DNA of 64,000 nt, from positions 1-64,000 of the forward strand of contig NZ_JACHMJ010000001.1 in assembly GCF_014204935.1 (NCBI RefSeq). Direction: 5' to 3'. The notes beneath the pieces are model-generated. The model worked only from the letters and a program-made list of their open reading frames with translations, had not been told where the DNA came from and ran no database searches. Below, one piece after another: positions 22,794 through 30,650 of this stretch (position 1 is the stretch's first letter; every line of letters begins with the position of its first letter). Origin of the DNA: Conyzicola lurida (GTDB lineage: Bacteria; Actinomycetota; Actinomycetes; Actinomycetales; Microbacteriaceae). Position numbers and translations under genes: made by a program.

Positions 22794-23024
22794 ATGACGC
22801 GCGAGACAGGACCATCACGGTACAAGTGGCGCTACGGACCACTCCGCCTGGCGATGCCCTGGCTGGCTGTCGCTGTGGGGATCGGCATGGCAGTCAAGGG
22901 CGGGCTCGCGCTCGCTCCGAGCGGTAGTGGCGATCCCGCGTTCTTGTACATGGGGTTGGGTCTCGTCGTTCTCGGGATCGTCGCCTTTTTCGTCTACCGA
23001 TGGATGGCTCGTCGAGGTCTCTGA
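22794..23024 (+). CDS. Small two-TM membrane protein
   Basis: The 76-residue protein starts at ATG 22794, after GGGAAG. It has a short basic N-terminus and two membrane segments (PWLAVAVGIGMAVKGGLAL and FLYMGLGLVVLGIVAFFVY), with a basic end RWMARRGL. The basic ends suggest a hairpin with both ends inside. It is the first of four small membrane proteins between the tRNA and the PEBP gene. I do not recognise a family. Confidence 0.6.
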   Translation: MTRETGPSRYKWRYGPLRLAMPWLAVAVGIGMAVKGGLALAPSGSGDPAFLYMGLGLVVLGIVAFFVYRWMARRGL

Positions 23025-23067
23025 CTGACACATCGGACGACTTGCTGAACCAGGCCCTGTCGCAGGA

Positions 23068-23289
23068 TCAGGATTTCTCCGGTGACATTCGAGGCTTCCG
23101 GATGCTCGCCACGCCCAGCACAAACGGGTAGATCATCGACAGGATGAGGGGAAGCCAGCTACCTAGTACGAGCGTATTGACGACGAGGTTCAGGGCGCCA
23201 ATTGCCAAGAGGAGACCCGAAGTGGCGGCCATCAGCCATCCCTGAGTCCTGGTCATTCGGTAAGCGAGGTGCGCGGCGACACGACTCAT
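23068..23289 (-). CDS. Small two-TM membrane protein
   Basis: The ATG at 23289 gives 73 residues with two membrane segments (GWLMAATSGLLLAIGALNLVV and LPLILSMIYPFVLGVASI). It overlaps the stop of the upstream small gene by four bases (ATGA), so the pair is coupled. A longer in-frame extension upstream is basic and arginine-rich, as expected for a shadow reading, and was rejected. It is convergent with the small gene at 22794. The function is unknown. Confidence 0.6.
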   Translation of the reverse strand: MSRVAAHLAYRMTRTQGWLMAATSGLLLAIGALNLVVNTLVLGSWLPLILSMIYPFVLGVASIRKPRMSPEKS

Positions 23290-23510
23290 GCCTGTTCCTG
23301 TCGTTCGCCTCGTGCGCGCGCAGGGTCGGACTTCGTCCACAGCAGCCGGAACGAGTACGCCGATGACGCCAACGTGATCACGGGAGCGCCGAGCGCGATC
23401 CATTTCTGATCCCAGCCCAGCGCGAAATTGAGGACGAAGAGGGTGAGCCCCAGAATGAGAACGACCATGTTCAGCCACCAGTGCCACGGCGCGTTCGTCA
23501 GTTTTCCCAT
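23286..23510 (-). CDS. Small two-TM membrane protein
   Basis: The 74-residue protein begins MGKLTNAPWHWWLNMVVLIL. It has two membrane segments (residues about 12-32 and 36-55) and a basic end, KSDPARARGERQEQA. It heads the coupled pair with the gene ending at 23068. The start has no clear ribosome-binding site, so the true start may differ or the mRNA may be leaderless. No known family is evident. Confidence 0.55.
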   Translation of the reverse strand: MGKLTNAPWHWWLNMVVLILGLTLFVLNFALGWDQKWIALGAPVITLASSAYSFRLLWTKSDPARARGERQEQA

Positions 23511-23591
23511 AAGGAGAGTCTCGCGCAGTGTGAGCGGGTGTAGAAACTGCCGGCAGGCCGAGTCCACCGGTGGCAGCCGAGGGGGAACACG

Positions 23592-23813
23592 ATGAGCGTC
23601 GAATCCAAAGACCGCGGGCAAGCGCGGCGATGGATCGCAGGCGGGGCAGCGCTGATGGTGGTCGGCGCAATCGTCTTCTATTTCATCGCACGCTTTGAGA
23701 TCCCGGTTCCAGGCCAAGCTGGCATCTTCTTGTTCCTCACCCCTCTCGGGCTCGGGTTGTTTGTCTACGGCCTCGGTCTCGCGTGGCGAGGTCGATCAAA
23801 GCCTGGGGAATAG
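23592..23813 (+). CDS. Small two-TM membrane protein
   Basis: The 73-residue protein starts MSVESKDRGQARRWIAGG and has two hydrophobic segments (ALMVVGAIVFYFIARF and GIFLFLTPLGLGLFVYGLGL). It diverges from the coupled pair of small membrane genes. Codon choice is less GC-biased than in the neighbours, and the whole 22794-23813 stretch shows this, which may mark transferred DNA or weak selection. The function is unknown. Confidence 0.6.
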   Translation: MSVESKDRGQARRWIAGGAALMVVGAIVFYFIARFEIPVPGQAGIFLFLTPLGLGLFVYGLGLAWRGRSKPGE

Positions 23814-23878
23814 AACGAGCCCTGGCGTCACGAGCACCCGCCAGCAACGTCGCAGCGCCGCGACGTAAACTCGCCTCC

Positions 23879-24418
23879 ATGACTTCCAACAATCCGTTCG
23901 CGCGCCTGCCCGAGGTGCCCGACTTCACCGTCACCAGCACCACCGTCATCGACGGCCAGCCGTGGGCCGCGGCCCAGTACTCCGGCGCGTTCGGCGTGCC
24001 CGGCGGCGAGGACGTCTCGCCCCAGCTTTCCTGGAGCGGCGCTCCCGAGGGCACCAAGAGCTTCGCGGTCACGGTCTATGACCCCGACGCTCCGACGATG
24101 TCGGGCTTCTGGCACTGGGCCGTCGTGGGAATTCCCGCTGCCGTCACCGAGTTGCCCGAGGGCGCCGGCGACGACAGCGGCTCCGGGCTTCCGGATGGCG
24201 CGTTCCAGCTGTCGGGCGACGGGGGAGCCGCGCGCTTCATCGGCGCAGCGCCGCCCGCCGGGCACGGCGAACACCGCTACTTCGTCACCGTGCACGCGCT
24301 GGATGTCGAGGACATCGGTGTGCCGGCCGAGGGAACGCCCGCGTTCCTCGGCTTCAACATCGCCTCGCACATCCTCGGCCGCGCCACCCTCGTGGCGACC
24401 GGCGAGATCCCCGCGTAA
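23879..24418 (+). CDS. PEBP family (YbhB/YbcL, Raf-kinase-inhibitor-like) protein
   Basis: The 179-residue protein has the bacterial PEBP pattern: SPQLSWSGAPEGTKSFAVTV, then DPDAPTMSGFWHWAVVGIP, and GHGEHRYFVTVHALD. These segments line the anion-binding pocket in family members. It is cytoplasmic, without a signal peptide. The family's bacterial role is unclear. A hairpin that can serve both strands separates it from the convergent MFS gene. Confidence 0.88.
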   Translation: MTSNNPFARLPEVPDFTVTSTTVIDGQPWAAAQYSGAFGVPGGEDVSPQLSWSGAPEGTKSFAVTVYDPDAPTMSGFWHWAVVGIPAAVTELPEGAGDDSGSGLPDGAFQLSGDGGAARFIGAAPPAGHGEHRYFVTVHALDVEDIGVPAEGTPAFLGFNIASHILGRATLVATGEIPA

Positions 24419-24444
24419 AGACGCCCTATAGAGCAACGACGGAA

Positions 24445-24464
24445 GCCGCCCCGCGAGGGGCGGC
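24445..24464. terminator. Bidirectional terminator hairpin
   Basis: GCCGCCCC (24445-24452) pairs with GGGGCGGC (24457-24464) around a GCGA tetraloop, with further pairing of flanking GAA and TTC across one bulged base. It lies between the convergent PEBP and MFS genes. Confidence 0.75.
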
Positions 24465-24469
24465 CTTCG

Positions 24470-25831
24470 CTATGCCCGCCGTCTGGTCGTCACCAGTGCG
24501 ATCACCGCGGCCGCCGCAGCGACGAGGCCGCCGGTCAGGAGCGCAATCGGGAGCCCGGGCAAGAACTCGTCCGGAACCGCGTTGGCCGCATAGACCGACA
24601 CGACGACGGCGACGACGAGTGCGCCGCCGAGCTGCTGCGACATCTGTAGCATCCCTGACGCCGCTCCAGCGTCTGAGTCGGCGACTCCGTCCATCGCGGC
24701 GAGGGTGCCGCCGGTGAAGATCAGCGCGACGCCGGCAGCGTGCACCAGCAGCGGGATGACGACGCCGACATACGAACTCGAACCGTTCAGACCCGCCCAG
24801 AGCACGAAGCTCAGGGCGACGAGCGCGCCGCCGGCGACGAGCACGGCACGCGTGCCGAATCGCGACACCCATCCGGGTACCCAGCGGGTGACAACGAACA
24901 CCGTGACCGTGAGCGGAAGGAACGCGAGGCCGGCCAGCAGCGGGCTGAAGTGCAGGGTGCGCTGCAGGTACAGCGCGATCAGGAAGAGCATCGCGAAGTG
25001 CGCCCCGCTCGTCAGCGCCATGTTGACGAGAGCTCCCGTGCGGGCGCGGTCGGCGAGCAGGTGGATCGCAATGAGCGGACTGGCCGTGCGCCGCTCGACG
25101 ACGACGAGCAGCGCGATCAGCACCGCGGCGACGCCGAAGGAGATCGCGGTACCGGCGGTCGCCCAGCCATGGTCGGCCGTGTTGAGGAACGCCCAGACCA
25201 GGGTCACCGACGCGAGCGTCGCCAGAATTGCACCTGGGATGTCGAATCTGCCGGTCTGCGGATGTGACTCGTTCATCACCAGACGTACGACGATAGCGAT
25301 CACGACGATCCCGATCGGCACATTGACCAGCAGCCCCCAGCGCCAAGAGGCGAGGTCGGTGAGGATCCCGCCGAGGATCAGGCCGAACGATGCCCCGATC
25401 GCCGACATCACCGTGAAGTACGCGAGACCCCGGGCACGTGCGGCGGGCGACGGCGCCATGGTCGAGATCAGCGCCAGCACACTCGGCGCGGCCAGCGCCG
25501 CGCCGAGTCCCTGGGCGACGCGGGCGGCCACCAGCAACCCGGCGTCGGGTGCCAGCCCGCCGATGAGCGAGGCCACGACGAAGAGTCCGGCACCGATCGC
25601 GAACATGCGCACGCGTCCGAACCGGTCGCCGAGCCGACTCCCGAGCAGGATGAAGCCGCCGAAGGCGAGCGCGTAGGCGTTCGGGATCCACGTCAGGCCC
25701 GAGGCACTAAACCCCAGATCATCTTGGATGGTCGGCAGCGCGACGGTCATCACCTGCGAGTCCAAGGCGAACATGAACTGCAGCGCGAGAATCGCGGCGG
25801 TCGCGACCCCGGTCGATCGGTTGCGGAACAC
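24470..25831 (-). CDS. MFS transporter, DHA2 type
   Basis: The GTG start at 25831 gives about 453 residues; the longer in-frame reading upstream overlaps the aldo/keto reductase and is not coding. About 14 transmembrane segments are visible. Motif A is GSRLGDRFGRVRM and the TM5 region reads SAIGASFGLILGGIL, as in DHA2 exporters. The gene begins 5 bases after the reductase stop, so both are in one operon, read from the palindromic operator at 26901-26926. The likely role is efflux of a compound that the reductase also handles; this is inference. Confidence 0.85.
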   Translation of the reverse strand: MFRNRSTGVATAAILALQFMFALDSQVMTVALPTIQDDLGFSASGLTWIPNAYALAFGGFILLGSRLGDRFGRVRMFAIGAGLFVVASLIGGLAPDAGLLVAARVAQGLGAALAAPSVLALISTMAPSPAARARGLAYFTVMSAIGASFGLILGGILTDLASWRWGLLVNVPIGIVVIAIVVRLVMNESHPQTGRFDIPGAILATLASVTLVWAFLNTADHGWATAGTAISFGVAAVLIALLVVVERRTASPLIAIHLLADRARTGALVNMALTSGAHFAMLFLIALYLQRTLHFSPLLAGLAFLPLTVTVFVVTRWVPGWVSRFGTRAVLVAGGALVALSFVLWAGLNGSSSYVGVVIPLLVHAAGVALIFTGGTLAAMDGVADSDAGAASGMLQMSQQLGGALVVAVVVSVYAANAVPDEFLPGLPIALLTGGLVAAAAAVIALVTTRRRA

Positions 25832-25836
25832 GGGTA

Positions 25837-26889
25837 CTAGATCACCGGCGTCGTGGGCAGGATGAACCGCTCCGGTTCGCCGTCGAGCATCGCGGTGCGC
25901 GTCATCGCTTGGATTTCGGGGGAGACGCCGAGCGCGGGAAGGCTGACCTCGTCGAGGCGGGTGTACTGCTCGGCGGTCAGCGTCACGTCGAGTGCGCCGA
26001 GGTAGTCCTCGAGCTGTGCCATGGTGCGCGGGCCGATGATCGGCACGATGGCGGTCGACGACCGGTTGCCTCGCTCGCGCAGCCAGGCCATGGAGACCTG
26101 GGCCGCACTGGCGCCGGTTTCGGCGGCGACGGCGAGCACCGCGTCGATGGTCGCCGTGGTCTGGGCGGTGGCCTCGGAGACGAACCGGCTGGGGTCGGTC
26201 TTGCGGCCCTCGTCGCCGGTGCGGTACTTGCCGGTGAGCAGGCCGCCGGCGAGCGGCGACCACAGGTTCACCGCGAGCCCCAAGGCTTCGGCCATCGGCA
26301 GGATCTCGTTCTCCGCCCCGCGCTCGGCGAGGCTGTACTCGGTCTGGATGCCGACGACGGGTGCCCAGTCGCGGAGGTCGGCCTCCTTGGCGGCGAGCGC
26401 GACCCGCCATGCCGGGAAGTTCGACAGGGCACCGTGGTGGATCTTGCCGGCGCGCACGAGGTCGTCGAGTCCGCGCAGGATCTCGTCGACGGGGGTGAAC
26501 GCGTCGGGGAAGTGCACCCAGAACACGTCGAGGTAGTCCGTGCCGAGACGTCGGAGGCTCGCGTCGACGGACGACATCATCGCTTTGCGAGAGGCGCCGT
26601 TGTTGGTGCGGTCGGTCTTCTCGGGGTTGCCGAGTCCGTACTTGGACGAGATGACGAACTCGTCGCGCGTCGTGGCGAGCATGTCCCCGAGCATCGATTC
26701 CGACTGTCCGCCTTGGTACATGGCGGCGGTGTCGAGGTAGGTGCCGCCGGCGTCGACGAAACGGTCGAAGATCGCGTGGGCGTCGGTGGTGTCGACTCCG
26801 CTCGACCAGGCCGTGCCGAAATTGCCGGTGCCGAGTGCGTATTCGGAGACTCGCAGACCGGAGCGGCGGCCAAAGCTGGTGTAGCGCAT
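25837..26889 (-). CDS. Aldo/keto reductase
   Basis: This 350-residue TIM-barrel oxidoreductase has the catalytic tetrad D53, Y58, K83 and H126 (in LDTAAMY, SSKYG and FWVHF). The NADPH-binding end is near residue 270-300 (GPRTMAQLEDYLGAL). The long form of about 350 residues resembles the YghZ/Gfo-type AKR subgroup that reduces small aldehydes and ketones. It heads an operon with the MFS exporter. A palindromic operator lies 12-37 bases before its start and matches the one before the gene at 27727. Confidence 0.9.
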   Translation of the reverse strand: MRYTSFGRRSGLRVSEYALGTGNFGTAWSSGVDTTDAHAIFDRFVDAGGTYLDTAAMYQGGQSESMLGDMLATTRDEFVISSKYGLGNPEKTDRTNNGASRKAMMSSVDASLRRLGTDYLDVFWVHFPDAFTPVDEILRGLDDLVRAGKIHHGALSNFPAWRVALAAKEADLRDWAPVVGIQTEYSLAERGAENEILPMAEALGLAVNLWSPLAGGLLTGKYRTGDEGRKTDPSRFVSEATAQTTATIDAVLAVAAETGASAAQVSMAWLRERGNRSSTAIVPIIGPRTMAQLEDYLGALDVTLTAEQYTRLDEVSLPALGVSPEIQAMTRTAMLDGEPERFILPTTPVI

Positions 26890-26900
26890 GGTGATCCTTC

Positions 26901-26926
26901 GTTTCTGTAGTGATTACTACTGAATA
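26901..26926. promoter_or_regulatory. TetR-type operator, copy 1
   Basis: The core TGTAGTGATTACTACTGAA matches the perfect palindrome at 27691-27718 in 22 of 26 compared positions. It lies 12 bases before the aldo/keto reductase start, in the gap shared with the divergent TetR gene at 27054. Repression of the reductase operon, and perhaps of the regulator, is inferred. Confidence 0.75.
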
Positions 26927-27053
26927 ACCTCGGCGGGGGTCGTTTATTCCTCGGCGACGCACATTGCCTCGGCCGGCCTAGGGGATTTGCCTGCGCGACC
27001 GCGATCGCGCGGCGATTTCCGCTTAAGCTCGTGGAGCAGGAGAGGAAGCAGCC

Positions 27054-27665
27054 ATGGAGGTCGTGACGCGAGGGCGCCCGCGGGGATTCGATGTCCAAGT
27101 CGCACTCGACCGTGCGATCGACGTCTTCTGGCGCGAGGGCTACGACGGCGCGAGCCTCACCGAGCTCACCGGCGCCATGTCGATCACCGCCACGAGCATG
27201 TACGCGGCCTTCGGCAACAAGCGAGCGCTGTTCGAGCAGGCATTCACCCGCTATCTCGCCGTCGACATGGCCTACGCCGTGCGCGCCCTGGGCGAGGCGC
27301 GCCTGGCCGACGTCTTCCGGGCGTACCTGCTCGATGCGGTGGATTCGATGACGCGCGACGACCGCCCCCACGGCTGTATGTCGGTGCAGATCGGCGGCTC
27401 GCGCACCGCCTTGACGCCCGCCGGCAACGAGGTGCGCGACTTCGTCGCCGTGAAGCGCGACGAGGGCCTCGACCGGCTCACCGCGCGGATCGAAGAAGGT
27501 CGCGACATCGAAGGGTTCGATCTCAAGGGGATGACCCCGGCCAGCATCGCCGAATACCTCGCCAGCGTCAGCAACGGAATCGCTGTGCGCGCCGCGGACG
27601 GCGTCGAGCGGGCAGAGCTGCGCACCGTGGCGGAGATTGCCCTGCGCGCACTCGTTTCCCGCTGA
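27054..27665 (+). CDS. TetR/AcrR family regulator of the two flanking operons
   Basis: The 203-residue protein has the TetR DNA-binding domain in residues about 8-58 (ALDRAIDVFWREGYDGASL then MSITATSMYAAFGNKRALF). A C-terminal ligand-binding domain follows. The ATG is preceded by GGAGAGGAAG. It lies between two copies of a palindrome (26901-26926 and 27691-27718), each in front of a metabolic gene, so it most likely represses the reductase/MFS operon and the gene at 27727. HGCMSVQIGGS in the ligand domain is typical of regulators of the YxaF/LmrA-like group. The inducer is unknown. Confidence 0.88.
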   Translation: MEVVTRGRPRGFDVQVALDRAIDVFWREGYDGASLTELTGAMSITATSMYAAFGNKRALFEQAFTRYLAVDMAYAVRALGEARLADVFRAYLLDAVDSMTRDDRPHGCMSVQIGGSRTALTPAGNEVRDFVAVKRDEGLDRLTARIEEGRDIEGFDLKGMTPASIAEYLASVSNGIAVRAADGVERAELRTVAEIALRALVSR

Positions 27666-27690
27666 TCGGGAATAGCCCACCCCGGCCGAG

Positions 27691-27718
27691 GCTTTCAGTA
27701 GTGATCACTACTGAAAGC
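27691..27718. promoter_or_regulatory. TetR-type operator, copy 2: perfect 28-bp palindrome
   Basis: GCTTTCAGTAGTGA is followed directly by its exact reverse complement. The palindrome ends 8 bases before the ATG at 27727. The same site, with four differences in 26 bases, precedes the aldo/keto reductase gene. This is strong sequence evidence for one regulator acting on both genes. Confidence 0.88.
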
Positions 27719-27726
27719 GAGAAATC

Positions 27727-28740
27727 ATGAACACCACCGTTCTCATCTACGGCGCCACTGGCTACACCGGACAACTCGTCGCTCGGGAGGCCGTGCGACG
27801 AGGCCTTCCGACGATCGTCGCGGGCCGCGACGCCGCGAAGGTGGCACGACTCGCCGACGAGCTCGGCGTGGACGGCCGCGCCTTCGACCTCGCCGACTCC
27901 GAAGCGACCCGCGAGGGCCTGCGCGGCATCACCGTCGTGCTGAACGCGGCGGGACCGTTCGCGATCACCGCCGCTCCGTTGCTCGCCGCGGCGCTGGAGT
28001 TGGGCGTGCACTACCTCGACACGACGGCAGAGCTCGGGGCGTTCCTGCACTCGGAAGCCGCGGACGCCGCGGCGATCACGGCGGGCGCGATGGTGATGAG
28101 CGGCACCGGGTGGGACGTCGTGCCCAGCGACACCCTCGCCGCGCGTACGGCGGCCCGGGTCACCGATCCCGTCTCGCTCATGCTCGCTCTGAAGATCTTC
28201 GTCGGCACTCCCGGCGAGCGGATCCCGCTGCTCTTCTCGCAGGGCTCGATCACGAGCGCCGCGGGGTTCGCGGACTACACCGGCTCGGTCAGAGTGGACG
28301 GCGCCATCACCCGACGCGAGGACGCGGAGCCCCGCGAGGTCGACTTCGGCTTCGGCCCCGAAGACGTTACCCCGGCGCCGATGGGCGATCTCGTGACCGG
28401 GTGGAAGTCCACCGCCATCCCGAACATCGAGGTCTTTATCGCCGGCGGGATCCCCGCCCCGAGCGAGATCGCCGGTGAGAACACACCCGCCGGGCCGGAC
28501 GCGGCGGACCGTGCGATCGGCCGCGCGCGCGTCTACGCCAAGGTCGTCGGAAGCGACGGGTCGAGCGCGGAGGGGATCGTCGATACCCCCACCGGATACG
28601 GGTTCACCCAGCTGGCCGCGGTCGAGATCGTCTCCCGGGTGCTCGCGGGCGACTTCGTACCCGGATTCCAGACGCCGGCGTCGGCGTACGGCGCCGACCT
28701 GCTGACCAGCATCGGCGACAGCGTGTTCATCGACCTGTAG
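27727..28740 (+). CDS. Saccharopine dehydrogenase-like NAD(P)-binding protein
   Basis: The 337-residue protein opens with a Rossmann segment VLIYGATGYTGQLVAREAVRRGL, the motif GATGYTG being typical of the saccharopine-dehydrogenase-like/trans-acting enoyl reductase group. VLNAAGPFAITAAPLLAAAL and HYLDTTAELG follow. A YHWA-type membrane association is not seen. The true reaction is unknown; related proteins include enoyl reductases and oxidoreductases annotated only by fold. A perfect palindromic operator is just upstream, so it belongs to the same regulon as the aldo/keto reductase and MFS exporter. Confidence 0.82.
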   Translation: MNTTVLIYGATGYTGQLVAREAVRRGLPTIVAGRDAAKVARLADELGVDGRAFDLADSEATREGLRGITVVLNAAGPFAITAAPLLAAALELGVHYLDTTAELGAFLHSEAADAAAITAGAMVMSGTGWDVVPSDTLAARTAARVTDPVSLMLALKIFVGTPGERIPLLFSQGSITSAAGFADYTGSVRVDGAITRREDAEPREVDFGFGPEDVTPAPMGDLVTGWKSTAIPNIEVFIAGGIPAPSEIAGENTPAGPDAADRAIGRARVYAKVVGSDGSSAEGIVDTPTGYGFTQLAAVEIVSRVLAGDFVPGFQTPASAYGADLLTSIGDSVFIDL

Positions 28741-28750
28741 GCGGACTGCC

Positions 28751-29350
28751 TCAGAGCTGCGCCACGGCGTCGAACGCCTCGTCGAGTAGGCGCGAATACG
28801 ACTGGTCGGAGCCCGACGACCAGGCCGCGGTGGCCACGTAGAGACACGCGAGGGCGCTCTGCGTGATCGCCTCCGCGGCCATCGCTGCTCGTTCGCCCGT
28901 GCCGTCGAGGCGACGCGCGACGATCGGGGCGAGGACGGCCGCCCACGCGGTGTGTCGTTCGATCGTCTTCGCCCGGAGCCCGGGTGTACTCAACGCGACG
29001 CGTGTCGAGCGGCGGACGTTGTCGGGGTCGCTGTCGGCGATGCGCACGAGTGGTCCGAGCGCTGCGCGTAACGCGGCCCACGCTGTCTCGTCCTCGGGCC
29101 GCTCGAGGAGCGCCTTCTCTACGAGGTCACCCATGGGCATGAGGTCGCCGATCGCGACGTCTTCTTTATTCGGGAAGTACCGGAAGAAGCTCCGTGGCGA
29201 AATGCCCACCGCGGCCGAGAGCTCCTCGACCGTGGTCTGGTCGAAGCCGCGTTCGTCCAGCAGGGCAATGGCTCGCTGGGTGATCTCGGCTCTGACGGCT
29301 TGTCGGGCGATGGATCGCAGGTCGTCCCGCGAGGGTGTCGCGTCGTTCAT
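28751..29350 (-). CDS. TetR/AcrR family regulator
   Basis: The 199-residue protein has an N-terminal TetR helix-turn-helix (VRAEITQRAIALLDERGFDQ, then AVGISPRSFFRYFPNKEDV). A C-terminal domain with TetR_C-like spacing follows. The FFRYFPNKE form is characteristic of this family. It is divergent from the alpha/beta-hydrolase gene at 29514, and an inverted repeat (29397-29411) in the shared gap is the likely operator. It is convergent with the saccharopine-dehydrogenase-like gene, from which only 10 bases separate it. Confidence 0.86.
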   Translation of the reverse strand: MNDATPSRDDLRSIARQAVRAEITQRAIALLDERGFDQTTVEELSAAVGISPRSFFRYFPNKEDVAIGDLMPMGDLVEKALLERPEDETAWAALRAALGPLVRIADSDPDNVRRSTRVALSTPGLRAKTIERHTAWAAVLAPIVARRLDGTGERAAMAAEAITQSALACLYVATAAWSSGSDQSYSRLLDEAFDAVAQL

Positions 29351-29396
29351 TCGCGTCGTCTTTCGTTCGATTTCTCTCCCTCGATCCTAACAAATA

Positions 29397-29411
29397 TGGC
29401 AGAGGCTGCCA
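29397..29411. promoter_or_regulatory. Inverted repeat, candidate TetR operator
   Basis: TGGCAG-AGG-CTGCCA is a perfect repeat with 6-bp arms, in the 163-bp gap between the TetR gene (starts at 29350, minus strand) and the hydrolase gene (29514, plus strand). Position and symmetry suggest an operator; no second copy was seen. Confidence 0.5.
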
Positions 29412-29513
29412 AAGCGGGCATAAAACGCCACCCACGCCGGTTGGGACGACTACATGATCCGCAGGACAGGCCATCCGGCTGGTTCCGAATCACACCCAAG
29501 GGCAGAAGAAGTC

Positions 29514-30266
29514 ATGACTGAGACAACAACCACACCGACCATCGTCCTTGTTCACGGAGCGTGGACGGACGCGAGTTCGTTCGGACGGGTGCAGGGGATG
29601 CTGAGCGAGGACGGCTACGACGTCGTCGAGTTCGCGAACCCCCTGCGCTCGCTGGACGGCGATGCCGACTATCTCGCCGGATTCATCGACGCCAGAACCG
29701 AAGGCCCGGTCCTGCTCGTGGGTCACTCCTACGGAGGCGCTCTCCTCGGCGCCGCGGCGCTCCGCACCCCACGGGTTCGCGGCCTCGTTTACGTGAACGC
29801 CTTCGTTCCGGCCTCCGGTGAAAGCCTGCTCGACCTGCTCGGCAGCGCCGGACCGGTCGATCCCGGCCAGCTCTTCGACATGGTGCCGTATCCCGACGCT
29901 CCCGCGGGAGATGTCGATCTCTACATCAAGCGGGGTGCATTCGAACCGGCCTTCGCCACCGGGCTGTCGCCCGAACTCCAGACGGAGTTCTACGCCAAGC
30001 AACGCCCCATCACCCTCGCCGCGGTCGGCGCCCCTGCCGCCGCCGGGCAGGCCTGGGAGTCGCTGCCGTCGTGGTACGTCGCCGGCACGCTCGACGGCAG
30101 TATCCCGCTCGCGCTCCAGCTGCGGATGGCGACCCGCGCTGGATCGACGTTGGCCGAGATCGAGGCAGGTCACCTCTCGATGGTCAGCAATCCGCGGGAG
30201 GTCGCGAACGTCATCCGCGAGGCTGCGCTCAGCCTCGGGATGAGCGCCGTCAGCGAGGCCGCATGA
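29514..30266 (+). CDS. Alpha/beta hydrolase
   Basis: The 250-residue protein has the alpha/beta-hydrolase plan. HGAW at 14-17 is the oxyanion segment, the nucleophile is S72 in GHSYGG, an acid follows near GTLDGSIP, and the catalytic histidine lies in EAGHLSM. The protein is short and close to the family of small esterases (salicylate-esterase/methylketone-synthase-like, PHA-type). No signal peptide is seen. I chose the ATG at 29514, with GAAGAAG upstream. It overlaps the next gene by four bases (ATGA). It is probably controlled by the divergent TetR regulator. Confidence 0.86.
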   Translation: MTETTTTPTIVLVHGAWTDASSFGRVQGMLSEDGYDVVEFANPLRSLDGDADYLAGFIDARTEGPVLLVGHSYGGALLGAAALRTPRVRGLVYVNAFVPASGESLLDLLGSAGPVDPGQLFDMVPYPDAPAGDVDLYIKRGAFEPAFATGLSPELQTEFYAKQRPITLAAVGAPAAAGQAWESLPSWYVAGTLDGSIPLALQLRMATRAGSTLAEIEAGHLSMVSNPREVANVIREAALSLGMSAVSEAA

Positions 30267-30640
30267 GCTCCGAGGGACAACCGGTTCACGCCGCTGTGCA
30301 GACGGCGGCCACCCGGGCGCTCGAGATCCGCGCGCTCTACGAGATCCTCGAACTGCGGATCAACGGCAGGGTGTGGTCGCTGCACGAGCTCATGCTCGGG
30401 TTCGCCAACGACGTCGGCACGGTCGGGCGCCTCGTTCTCGCGAATGACGGCACGTGGACGACCGACGGCGATGTGACGGCCCAGCTGAAGCACAAGCTCG
30501 CCGAGTCGATGTGGTGGGTGCTGGTGATAGCCGACCGTCTCGGGATCGACATGGCGGATGCGTTCGACTCGACGATGAACCGAATCGAGAGCGAGCTCGC
30601 GGCGGCCATCGGGTCCGCGGGGCAGTCGCAGCCGTCGTAG
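30263..30640 (+). CDS. MazG-like/hypothetical helical protein
   Basis: The 125-residue soluble protein starts MSSEGQPVHAAVQTAATRAL and is helical. The second half, DVTAQLKHKLAESMWWVLVIADRLGIDMADAF, has the pattern of MazG-like/all-alpha NTP pyrophosphohydrolases (a helix with acids, then a DxxD-type metal region). Only part of the metal-binding acid set is evident. It is translationally coupled to the alpha/beta-hydrolase gene by an ATGA overlap. The family assignment is tentative. Confidence 0.6.
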   Translation: MSSEGQPVHAAVQTAATRALEIRALYEILELRINGRVWSLHELMLGFANDVGTVGRLVLANDGTWTTDGDVTAQLKHKLAESMWWVLVIADRLGIDMADAFDSTMNRIESELAAAIGSAGQSQPS

Positions 30641-30650
30641 CAGGAGCGCG

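Noticed and set aside
25832-26962. An N-terminal extension of the MFS protein at 24470
   Set aside because: It lies fully inside the aldo/keto reductase gene in another frame and is arginine-rich and repetitive.
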